Shown here piece after piece: positions 10,099 through 18,625 of a DNA stretch of 62,356 bases. This DNA comes from Symbiodinium natans. Taxonomy: Eukaryota > Sar > Dinophyceae > Suessiales > Symbiodiniaceae. Every line of letters begins with the position of its first letter. The first letter of the stretch is position 1. The stretch spans positions 1-62,356 of the forward strand of contig CAJNDS010002353.1 in assembly GCA_905221605.1 (NCBI GenBank). Direction: 5' to 3'. Made by a program: the position numbers and the translations under genes. The notes below the pieces were generated by a model. It had not been told where the DNA came from, ran no database searches, and saw only the letters and a program-made list of their open reading frames with translations.

Positions 10099-13000
10099 AC
10101 ATATACCAGCACAGGCCATTCGTATGTATAAGTCGCACCCATAAGTCGACCTTATAGTTCGCCTTTTTTGGACATATTTCTACGCATGCATGCATTGCCG
10201 TGTTTTTTTGCAAAGCCTCATTGTCCGACACGGAGGAAGGCATGCACTTTCGATGGGAGCAGGGAGTACTTGTGGCAACTTGCAAGCTCATTGTTGCTAT
10301 GCAGCACCCCCCAAAACCCTAAACCCTTACGTATCCTCGATAATGCAATATACCCTATAGACACAACCTATATACATGCATAGACAACCCGAAACCCCTG
10401 TGGTTCACCACCATTCACGTCATAGATCACCGATGTAAATAATGCTGTCATATGTATTTGTATAGTTAGAAATTATTGTTTATATACATATATATATATA
10501 CAAGGAATAGATTTCTGTAATTTTTCCTTTCTATACATACTTATATACATATATATGTATATTAAAATATATTCTGTACATACATGTAGATATTATATAT
10601 ATATACATATATGTGTATATATATATATATATATTGTATCATCGAGTCTCATGCATGTTTATATATCTTAGAGGTCGAGTGCCCAAACTTTAAACTTTTT
10701 CTGGGTATGTGGGTTCTAAGCTGTGCTGTTGTGTCAACGACTTCACGCGGAGGCAGCGACAGCCTCTTGTGCAACAAGCGCAGGGGGGGGGGGGGGGGGG
10801 GGGGGCGGGACGCGCCCGAAAATTCGCCTCAGCCACACAGGCTCAGACATAATATATATATATATATATATATACGTATATGTGTGTATATGTATGCATG
10901 ATATATATATATATATATAGATATATTATCATGCATGGTGGATTCGCGATGGTGATGCCGATCTTCCTGACATTCGTGTCGCCAGAGCCTTATAATGCAG
11001 GACATGTGTGTGAATGACGCCGGTTGCTTGGTCGCTGATCAGGTGGATCCAAAAACATATGCGGACGGGCTACGTCACGAGGAGAATGACAGAAGGTTCG
11101 CCCTCCCCCATGCCCACGACGGCTCTGTAGCGCAGGACCTTGCACGCATGCATGTCAGCACTCATGACAATTCGCCTGTACAGATTTTGGCTCGCGCGGG
11201 TACACAGTTGGGCACTCATGCAGCCCGAAGCCTATAGGGCCTAAAACCTATAGGGCCTACACCCTACACCTTATCAACCCTAAACCCTATAAACCCTAAA
11301 CCCTGAACCATATACCCTATATACGCACGCATGCTTACAGTTTAAGCACACTTACTAACACAACTTGCTCGGCGCTGTGTAGGGTTTCGATGTGTGTCCC
11401 GCCTCGAAAAGTAGGGCGGCACACTCGTTTGAAGCAGTCTCGACAATGCAATGCTGCTTATGTTGTGAAGCGGTTGAAGACCTCCTACAACGACGAGCTT
11501 ATCCGAGATGTGAATCGCACTGGCGAGATGTTTCCACGAGGTAGCTTGCAGAAATTAGTGATGAGGCGCTTTTTCGCCTTTGTGCATGACTCCCGATGTG
11601 CAGGACGTTTCTTCACTGCCAGGCTGTGCAGGCTGGTTGTGAGGAAGCTTTACTCAGAGTTGCTGCTGTCTCCAGCCAGGGATCCGTCAGTGTCTTTGCA
11701 GACATGGCTTTCTAAGCAGGGCCAGCGACTGCAGTATTTGTGCATGAGAATGAAGCGCAGTACGTATGTGTTTCCAGAGGAACCTAGCTCCTGTGAAGTT
11801 CACGCCATGGACTCCGGCCTGGAGACGCAGCTGGTGCCGAGCGAAGAGCTGGATGCCATCGCTGCGCCTGGGCTTGCACTGTTTCTGGAAACACATACGC
11901 ACTGCGCTTCATTCTCATGCACAGATATACTGCAGTCGATCGCAGGCCTTGCTTAGAAAGCCATGTCTACACCTATGGATCCTATTGGGGGTTGGGCTGT
12001 CGTTATAGTTTATATTCATATGATCAGTTCCCGGATGTTTTGGAACTTAATAGGTGGGTTTATGAACACGAGGTCAATATTATAAGTCATGCATGTTGAC
12101 ATTGCTGTTGCCCCCCCCCCCCCCCAGCCAGCCCAGTTCACCATGCATGTGTCGGCAGGATACGTGGAAGGCAGCAGCCAAGGACACACGTGCATGTGCG
12201 TGCACAGTGCTACTCCATATATACACACACATACATTATATACCACGGTTTAGGGTTTATAGGGTTTAGGGTTTATAGGGTTTATAGGGTTCAAAGGGTT
12301 TATAGGGTTTACAGGGTTTATAGGGTTTATAGGGTTTATAGGGTTTATAGGGTTTATAGGGTTTAGGGTTTAGAGTTTAGGGTTTAGGGGTTTATAGGGT
12401 TTAGGGTTTATAGGGTTTATAGGGTTTATAGGGTTTATAGGGTTTATAGGGTTTATAGGGTTTATAGGGTTTATAGGGTTTATAGGGTTTATAGGGTTTA
12501 GAGTTTAGGGTTTAGGGGTTTAGGATATAGTGTATAGCACGTGGAATTGTAAACTTGCACGCGTGCGTGAGGACGAGCCGCCAACGCCTGACTGCCAGCT
12601 GCAAGCGCATGGCTTCAGTAGCAAGGCATCCTGGTTGGTGATCTCCTCATTTTTTGCGGCAATGAGTGTCATGCATATATGACTGTCGTATACGCTATAT
12701 ATTATATATTGCGTGATCAGGAAGGCCATGCCTTTAGCGACGAGAAGCAAGCGACAACGGAGGACTGGAGTTTTCATTTTCTTGCAACCCCTAAACCCCC
12801 TAAACCCCCTAAACCCTAAAACCCCTAAACCTCACATACCCTATGACCCGAAACCCTATAGCCAGGAGGATGTCACCTTCTGGAGTCGCGAGGACTGGAA
12901 AGGCTATCTGGTTGTGATTGCCTGAGAACACGCGTGGGACGTTGCATTCATTATAGTTTCGAATCATCTTTCCCTGCATGTTTCTAAGGATACTCTGAAG

Positions 13001-16000
13001 TGGTCGACTGGGGACGCAGACTGGTGGCTTTGTTGGCAGGATTGAAGCATACATGCAAGCCTAAACCCCTAAACCCTAAACCTTATAAACCCTAAACCCT
13101 AAACCCTATAAACCCTATAAACCCTAAACCCTAAACCCTAAGCTACCCTAAACCCTAAACCCGTACAAAATGCGCATGCTGGCTGGAGGACCTTCGCAGG
13201 CCAAAGACATGGGCCGAATGGGTGCAACGAAGTGCTGACCAGGTGATTGGAGCATGTGCGCGCAAGCATGCGTATAGTAATTTGTCACTGCGCAACGAGG
13301 TTAGCGATGTGACCTGGATGTTCGTGCCGTGGCTTCATGTGTGCTTCACTGCCCTACTTCAGCCTCTAGATGCATAAAGAAGATATCTCTCAATCTTTTT
13401 GGGCGATGAGGACTGGTCCTGGAAAGACGAGCCCGCGACAGCGTGGGATCTATGGGCTTTTGCCTTAGACACCTATACACACGCCATGTGTGATTCACGC
13501 CATTGCTTCGCTAGCAGGACCATGATCATCCCTCCATGCCCTGGGAGGTGACGTCCTGAAAAATAAATATTTTTCTGCATGCATGCATGCAAGTATAAAT
13601 ATCTGAGCAGGCCAATGCGGGACAATCACAAGATGGCCAAGGCTGGTACGCATTTCTGACCACGCAGCCTTGCAAGACATGCGATTTACATGATCGATGT
13701 CTGCGCAAGATATGATGGAACCACCCGACGGGGATGCCACGAAGTACTACGATGCTGCCCAATCCACAGATATTTTGGTTCCGGGGCATGCATGGTTTGT
13801 CGGTGCATGCAAACTTCATCGCTAAGGAGCCTGCCCCTGACGCGTGCAAGGAAGCCCCACTTGCTCGAAAGCTGCTGCTCCAGCCTCAGGATCCATTGCA
13901 TTCATGACCATAATGTGTATATGAATCCACCTGCAACGCTATATATAGATATACCCTATAAGCCAATGGCTTTATATAAACCATAAACCCTACAATATAC
14001 ACTCGCCCACTTTTAATTGTCTTGCCAGGTTCACGGAGGAGGATCCTGCAAGGGCACTGGCGGCCGAAGTGCGTGTCACGCCAATGGCGCAGACACAGCT
14101 CCGCCTGGCTCGCAAGAGTTTGCAGGAGGAGGGGAACGCGCATGACTGATTCCTGCAGTTCAAAGCATGCACGCTTCTGACTGCTATATATTTAAATCCT
14201 ATGTGTGTTTTTAGAGTTGGGGTTGATAGGGTCTATAGGGTTTAGGGCCCTAAACCCTATAAGCCTTAAACCCTAAACCCTATAAACCCTAAACCCTTAT
14301 AAACCCTAACCCTATAAACCCTAAACCCTAAACCCCTATAAACCCTAAACCCTAACCCCGGCTTTTGGGTTTAGGGTCTAGGGTCTACAAGGTGTAAAGG
14401 GTTCGTGGCTTGAAGGGTTTTGGGCTTATAGGGTTTTGGGTCTATGAACATATTAATATTAATTATTATATATATATAATATATATTCATGAAGACTCCT
14501 TTTTTTCAGGACAAGCAAGGACAGGATCTGGAAGAGCAGAGCAAGAAATCGCCCAAGGCCAAGGCAAAGACTGCAAAAGCAGCAGCAAAGGGCAAAGCAA
14601 AGGCCAAACCAAAGGCCAAAGCAGCTACAAAGAAGGGCATTAAGGCAACAAGAGATGGCGCAGGGAAGCCCACAAATGCAAAGGAGAAGGCCAATTTTAA
14701 AGGGACAAGTGCCTACGGCGAGGCCAAGAAGAAGTTCGAAAGCACGACTCATGATTGCAGACGCGCGTGCTGTATAAATTGCGTTCCTATACGTATATAC
14801 ATGCAAGACACGAGCGTTTTACTGAAGCTTAGGTGGCGCTGGAACGGAGAGGGCCAGCGGAACAAAGCCTTGAAGGATGCGTGGGAGGCTAGCGTCGAGC
14901 GCTGGGAAGCAGTGAGCAACATGAGTACAGGCGAACGATCGAAGCGCCGGCTGACACTGTAGATCCGGGGTCATTGTGTGCACAGACCTGCAGGTGCTGT
15001 TTTGGCTTTGCTTGCCTTTTCCTTAAAGGGCGAAGCAATTCAAATTCAATCGGGCCGGTTTCTTCCAAGGCCATTTATGCATAGATGACCTGCGCGCTGC
15101 AGGCAGTCTACACTAGCTGGGATCTTTATAGATCGATGGATCGAGAGTGCGCACGCCTTCATCCGCAGTGTGCAAAACTGGACTTGGTTGATTGCAAGCC
15201 GCATGCATGCATGCATGATTGTGCCAGCCATACATGCATGCCCATATAAACGCGTGCAAACTTAACTTTTCGCTCCTGCGTGCAGCCATATATGGCCTCA
15301 TGTTTTAAATACGTGTAAAGGCAATGCGCTACTCCCGCCTCGCTGCAGTGATCACCATTTTGCTGAACTCCTTCGGTGAAATCTCGAACTTGCAAGACCT
15401 GGCCTCCTTCCAAGAAGACTGCGCAGGCCACGTATGCATGCCTGCAGGTTTTCATTGGGCATCATAGGGCTTCTAGGGTTTACAAAGGGGGTACCTAGGA
15501 TATAGGGTTTACCCTAAACCCCTAAACCCCGAACCCTAAACCCTAAACCCTATAAACCCTATAAACCCTATAAACCCTATAAACCCTATAAACCCTATAA
15601 ACCCTATAAACCCTATAAACCCTATAAACCCTATAAACCCTATAAACCCTATAAACCCCATAAACCCTATAGACCCTATAAACCCTATAGACCCTATAAA
15701 CCCTACAAACCCTCTAAACCCTATAACAATAAACCCTAAACCTAAACCCTAAGCATGAAACCCTGTATAAGCCTATAAACCCTAAACCCTTATAAGCCGT
15801 TATACATTTTTCTACACCATGCATGCTTGCAGGAGAAGGGCGTCTCTCCCTCGGCGTGTCCGCGTGGGGCCTCAAGGCTAGCGCAAGAGACGAGCCTTTC
15901 ATGCATCCAACGTTTGTGAGTAACATATAGTATACTATACACGTATATATGCGTGTAATTATACATGTAAATAGTATAATATTTTTAAAAAACATCTATA

Positions 16001-17335
16001 CAACTTAATACCCTGACCTTGCTTCTAAGAAAAGTCCGAGGTCATTTACAACCGAGGGTACGACCTCTTGAGTGCCATAGGCTTTCTCGTCTGCATCGAA
16101 GGGGCTGGGCACTCATTCATGGCTCCTGTCCAGTATATAAATGTTCAACTGCAGTTTCAATTCTGTGCGTTTGCACTTGAGGTCAGACGCTTGCACAGAG
16201 GCCGGCTGGACCGTTGGATTTCTACTGACTGCACGCACGTATCCATATAATAAAAAATGTGTATCTGATATATATATATATATATATAGATCGATCGATG
16301 TTTATGTGTGCGCTTCGCAGGAGCCCTTTATTGGGTAGCTCCCCCGTGTAGCACGTGGGTATTCTTGAGTCGATCCTCGACCGGGAGATCCTATGTACGT
16401 ATCCGTGGTTCCCGACGTCACCAGAAGGTACTCGATGCAAACAGGTTTTGCCGCCGAGTCTGTTATGTCATCAAATATGCTTGGGCAAAGGGCATCCACG
16501 TGGCACTTGAGCAGCCACTCAGCTCGCTCATGCCATCCTACGGCCCCTTGAAGCGTCTGTTCAAACGAATTGGCGCTGTTTGCGTTTCCCTGCCCCTGGG
16601 CGCCTATGGAGCCTTGAGTGAGCCTCTCGGCCTTTCATGCATGCACACATATATATATATACAAATACATATATAGGGTTTCAGGTTTAGGGTTTAGGGC
16701 TTATAGGGTTTATAAGGGACTAAAGGTTTTTAGGGTTTATAGGGTTTAGGGTTTTTAGGGTTTAGGGTTGAGGGTTTAGGGTTTAGGGTTTCTAGACATT
16801 AATAGGGTTTGTGTTCGGAGTTTTGCCGGGTTTTGCCGGGTTTTGTTTGTTAACTTTTGCTACCTCGTTTTTGTTTTTTTTTACGGGGCCTGCAGGGGTC
16901 TGGAGGGCTGCAAAATCGTTTTTGGCTTGGTGAGCAAAAAAGGGAAAACCGTTTCAGGGGGGAAGGGGGCGGGGGGTGGGGGAAAGGGCGGGGGAGGGGG
17001 GCTTGGAGGGCTGTAGGGGCCGGAGAAGCTGGAGGGGAGAGGGCTTCTGCAGACCCTGGGCTGGGGGCCAACAGGTTGGAGGGCCTGGAGGGGCTGCAGA
17101 GGGCTGCAGGGGCTGGAGGGCTGGACGCGCAGATTGGTGTGTTGTGTCCGCGCATTCTCAAACAGCAATGACATGCAGCGTGGGCAAAATTCTTGTTTCC
17201 TTTGCATTGTGAAATGCAGTGTAATGAATCACGTACAATTTCTATTTATCCTGGCCTGTGGGTTTAGGGTTTAGGGTTGAGGGTTTATAGGGATTATAGG
17301 GTTTAGGGTCTAGGGTTTATATCTATTAAAAAAAA

Positions 17336-17368
<33 letters not shown>

Positions 17369-17862
17369 CCTAAACCTAATCCCTTTACAAACCCTTAACC
17401 CTAAATTCTTATATATATATATATATGTATACTGTCTAGACGTGCATGCATGCATGCATGCACACTGAGGAAAAGAATCGCTGCTTTGGATCCACCCACG
17501 CAATAAGAGTTTCAACCCGGCACACGTGCACGCATGTCGTCTGACAGGCGCCACCTTCGACGCATCAGGTCTTTCCTGAAGATCCAAGTCTATCGACGTT
17601 CCCGAGATGCAGCCGGAAGAGATCGAGTTGTGCTGGCCTCGGGGCTTGCGCGATGTAGAATTGCCTGCATTGATATGTGCTAATGCCCAGGCAGGAGGCA
17701 AAGATTTGCGGAAGACTCAGACGTACCCTGTTGGCCTGGGGCTGCAGGCATGCATGCATGGATATATTTTTTTTGAATCTAAATAGACACTATGATTTGT
17801 ATTATCCTTGCTGTGCGCAGACAGAGATGATACGAGAGAAGGAGAGCGGAGGGAGGGAGGGC

Positions 17863-17908
<46 letters not shown>

Positions 17909-18183
17909 GAGACAGAGAGACAGAGAGACAGAGAGACAGAGAGACAGAGAGACAGAGAGACACAGAGAATGAAAGAGAGGCCTTATAAGGAAAAACGAGA
18001 AACGAGAGACCCTCAGACACGCGTGCGTGCAAGGTTGGCGAGCTGTTGAAGTCTTCCTTTGATGCGGGGGCAACGAAAGAGCACGTCTCAGACGAAGGCC
18101 TCCTTTTTGAGGACAGCGAGTCCGACTCTTCGGATTCGGCGTTGGAAGACTTGCTCTGTGACAAAGGCAGGATCTGCATGTAG
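10099..18183 (+). CDS. Gene 1, copy 1: multi-exon C5-methyltransferase-like protein
   Basis: A chain of short plus-strand exons leads to a methyltransferase-like core and an acidic C-terminus ending at a TAG at 18181-18183. Exons supported by frame and splice sites include 10099-10122, 10224-10304, 11001-11141, 11184-~11214, 13611-13648, 13827-~13893, 14029-~14140, 14510-~14745, 15103-15200, 15349-15426, 15833-15915, 16035-16103, 16155-16200, 16321-~16634, 17582-17747 and 18034-18183. Phases match across the core introns (15427-16320). The architecture (Lys-rich middle, core, KDLRKTQTYP motif, acidic tail) agrees with a family I recognise as expanded in dinoflagellates; that is memory, not a search. 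Introns are 42-1000 bp and hold GCATGC motifs, TA runs and telomere-like repeats. This copy lacks a 64-bp segment, probably coding, that copy 2 has near 17480, so it may be non-functional. The 5' end is not defined. Confidence 0.55.
10783..10805. repeat. Poly-G run (23 G)
   Basis: A 23-base G homopolymer sits between candidate exons of gene 1. The matching place in copy 2 (43979 onwards) has a G run interrupted by one A. Open frames that cross it change with its length, so it is presumably intronic. Confidence 0.8.
10995..11237 (+). CDS. Gene 1 exon pair separated by a 42-nt GC-AG intron
   Basis: After the acceptor ATAATGCAG, an exon at 11001-11141 encodes 47 residues starting DMCVNDAGCLVADQ. 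A donor GCACGCATGCATG at 11142 and an acceptor CTGTACAG ending at 11183 would remove 42 nt. The frame then continues with ILARAGTQLGTHAARS. Because 42 is a multiple of three the frame is open with or without splicing, so the intron is inferred from its resemblance to the other GCAYRCATG donors. No domain is recognised. The identical exon pair in copy 2 lies at 44193-44435. Confidence 0.45.
   Translation: MQDMCVNDAGCLVADQVDPKTYADGLRHEENDRRFALPHAHDGSVAQDLARMHVSTHDNSPVQILARAGTQLGTHAARSL
11390..11956 (+). CDS. Gene 1 candidate exon(s) interrupted by a hairpin
   Basis: A 188-codon open frame. The N-terminal two thirds is basic and helical-looking (for example KLVMRRFFAFVHDSRCAGRF) and looks like real protein. 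The last third runs through an inverted repeat (11701-11777 and 11885-11967) whose arms read like sequence invading a coding region. The stretch between the arms, with an acidic segment (LVPSEELDAIAAPGLALFLE), again looks coding. I infer one or two exons with the hairpin arms probably spliced out or inserted. The single difference I noticed between the copies here (11641/44839) is synonymous, consistent with coding. Confidence 0.45.
   Translation: MCVPPRKVGRHTRLKQSRQCNAAYVVKRLKTSYNDELIRDVNRTGEMFPRGSLQKLVMRRFFAFVHDSRCAGRFFTARLCRLVVRKLYSELLLSPARDPSVSLQTWLSKQGQRLQYLCMRMKRSTYVFPEEPSSCEVHAMDSGLETQLVPSEELDAIAAPGLALFLETHTHCASFSCTDILQSIAGLA
11701..11967. repeat. Long inverted repeat inside a gene 1 exon
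   Basis: The left arm 11701-11777 (77 bp) and the right arm 11885-11967 (83 bp) are reverse complements at roughly 90% identity, with a 107-bp loop. The inner ends read TTTCCAG on the left and CTGGAAA on the right, so the left arm ends like a 3' splice site. It could be an inverted-repeat insertion, an introner-like element, or a partial antisense duplication. The same structure is at 44899-45165 in copy 2. Confidence 0.8.
12247..12527. repeat. TTTATAGGG 9-mer array in an intron
   Basis: About 280 bp of mostly 9-bp TTTATAGGG units mixed with 7-bp TTTAGGG units lie between candidate exons of gene 1. The counterpart in copy 2 is at 45446-45723. The 9-mer form dominates inside the duplicated unit and is rare in the flanking mosaics. 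Confidence 0.85.
12721..12925 (+). CDS. Gene 1 candidate short exons (EDW-containing)
   Basis: After the acceptor CGTGATCAG, 12721-~12769 encodes EGHAFSDEKQATTEDW. After the acceptor TATAGCCAG, 12866-12925 encodes EDVTFWSREDWKGYLVVIA and then a stop or donor. Between them is a CCCTAAA-type stretch. Both segments end near an EDW motif, which recurs at 13396 (GDEDWSWKDEP), perhaps reflecting old exon duplication. Exact boundaries are uncertain and a second frame is open in the first segment. No known domain. Confidence 0.35.
13177..13905 (+). CDS. Gene 1 candidate exons, Trp-rich to Lys/Leu-rich block
   Basis: Successive protein-like segments are: 13177-13377 (starts CWLEDLRRPKTWAEWVQRSA), 13396-~13480 (FLGDEDWSWKDEPATAWDLW...), 13611-~13648 after GAGCAG (ANAGQSQDGQGWYAF), 13712-~13786 (MMEPPDGDATKYYDAAQSTD...) and 13827-~13893 after GCTAAG (EPAPDACKEAPLARKLLLQP...). 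The intron between the last two is about 40 nt and starts with GCATGCATGG. An intron starting near a run of GCATGCATGCATGC precedes 13611. Function unknown; the block precedes the Lys-rich exon of the same gene. The same exons in copy 2 are at about 46375-47103. Confidence 0.4.
14029..14149 (+). CDS. Gene 1 candidate exon upstream of the Lys-rich exon
   Basis: After the acceptor TCTTGCCAG the second frame encodes TEEDPARALAAEVRVTPMAQ followed by TQLRLARKSLQEEGNAHD and a TGA at 14147-14149. The charged, Ala-rich helix (LRLARKSLQEEG) is the kind of segment that precedes the Lys-rich linker in this family as I remember it. The exon may end at a GC donor before the TGA. Confidence 0.45.
14510..14962 (+). 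CDS. Gene 1 Lys/Ala-rich exon(s)
   Basis: After the polypyrimidine acceptor CTCCTTTTTTTCAG, the frame encodes DKQGQDLEEQSKKSPKAKAK and an Ala/Lys-rich basic linker, then a more ordinary segment containing FKGTSAYGEAKKKFES. A probable intron (~14746-14826, containing a TATA stretch) is followed by LRWRWNGEGQRNKALKDAWE and a tail ending in GERSKRRLTL before a TAG at 14960. The basic linker suggests nuclear localisation or nucleic-acid contact. It is identical in copy 2 (47706-48158). Confidence 0.55.
   Translation, partial: DKQGQDLEEQSKKSPKAKAKTAKAAAKGKAKAKPKAKAATKKGIKATRDGAGKPTNAKEKANFKGTSAYGEAKKKFESTTHDCRRACCINCVPIRIYMQDTSVLLKLRWRWNGEGQRNKALKDAWEASVERWEAVSNMSTGERSKRRLTL
15103..15200 (+). CDS. 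Gene 1 exon ending at a GCATGCATGCATGC donor
   Basis: After the acceptor GCGCTGCAG the frame reads AVYTSWDLYRSMDRECARLH then PQCAKLDLVDCKP. The coding look stops exactly where GCATGCATGCATGC begins, at 15201. It is one of the cleanest examples of an exon bordered by the extended GC-type donor. Confidence 0.5.
15349..16634 (+). CDS. Gene 1 core: C5-DNA-methyltransferase-like domain
   Basis: Five exons with matching phases build one domain: 15349-15426, 15833-15915, 16035-16103, 16155-16200 and 16321-~16634. Joined, they give DCAGEG near the start (similar to the SAM-binding motif I of C5 methyltransferases), LSLGVSAWGLKASARD, YDLLSAIGFL, then ALYWVAPPCSTWVFLSRSS (a PPC motif; Cys codon 16347-16349) and LEQPLSSLM (Glu codon 16509-16511, at the place of the ENV motif). 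In C5 methyltransferases the PPC Cys is the nucleophile and the ENV Glu assists. The domain is short and lacks an obvious target-recognition region, so methyltransferase activity is an inference. Donors are GC at 15427, 16104 and 16201 and GTGAGT at 15916; acceptors end in AG. It could instead be a non-catalytic relative. Confidence 0.6.
15480..15800. repeat. CCCTATAAA 9-mer array in the core intron
   Basis: The 406-nt intron 15427-15832 that splits the glycine codon of the AGEG motif is largely CCCTATAAA repeats, with CCCTAAA at the edges and a GTATGCATGCC stretch near the donor. The copy 2 counterpart (about 48660-49010) has a slightly different length. Confidence 0.85.
16640..17480. other. 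Long intron with telomere-like, G-rich and TA sequence
   Basis: Between the core exon and the next conserved segment lie TTTAGGG/TTTATAGGG stretches (16677-16795, 17262-17320), a GGAGG/GCTGGAGGGG-rich tract (16950-17125) with strong purine bias, TA repeats (17335-17430) and a GCATGCATGCATGCATGC run (17444). Long open frames in the G-rich tract differ between copies because copy 2 has extra GCCGGAGAAGCT units, so I treat it as non-coding. Confidence 0.6.
17582..18183 (+). CDS. Gene 1 C-terminal exons
   Basis: Exon 17582-17747 encodes 55 residues with LPALICANAQAGGKDLRKTQ and TYPVGLGLQ, matching the KxLRxTQxYP signature I associate with the C-terminus of this family. Its donor is GCATGCATGCATGG at 17748. 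Exon 18034-18183, after GCGTGCAAG, gives VGELLKSSFDAGATKEHVSD and an acidic tail (EDSESDSSDSALEDLL) before a TAG. Phases agree (both 0). The intron between holds a GA/GACAGA microsatellite. In this copy the segment that should precede 17582 is missing 64 bp relative to copy 2. Confidence 0.55.
17866..17968. repeat. (GA)n/(GACAGA)n microsatellite
   Basis: A GA run followed by GACAGA units lies in the intron 17748-18033. The stretch from 17820 to 18034 is 43 nt shorter than in copy 2, which is not a multiple of three and supports an intronic position. Open Arg/Glu or Ser/Leu frames here are artefacts. Confidence 0.9.
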
Positions 18184-18625
18184 ACTCCATCCAACCACGT
18201 TTGTTCCAACCGTGCGATTCACGCCAGGTCCGTCACAAACATTTACCACCCGGAATGTCGCACGTGTGGTAGGCTCATGGTGCTCTATACGTATATACTC
18301 TGCACGCAACGTGCTGGCATGCATGCAGGCAAAAAACGCTCCTCGGGATCGACCTGTGTCAGTCCGGCGCTCAAAGGTTGCACACATGCGAATTTATAAT
18401 CGCCACCATGGATCATGGATTGCACGCACGCACTGAACGCATGGACGTCTTTCGAAAAGTGGCTCCAGGAACGTGTCTGCATGTGCATGTGTGTACTGCT
18501 ATATATATATATATACCCTAAACCCGGCCTATATAAAACACCAGCTGCAGCCCCAAACGTCTAAACACAACAAACCGACAACCTAGCTTTACACTGCATT
18601 CCTGGTTTTTGGCCTTTAAATTGCA

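Noticed and set aside
11174-11200. ATTTTGGCTC at 11184, resembling the core of the dinoflagellate spliced-leader sequence
   Set aside because: Only ten bases match and the preceding CCGTAGCC part is absent; it follows a normal-looking acceptor inside a proposed exon, so chance is likely.
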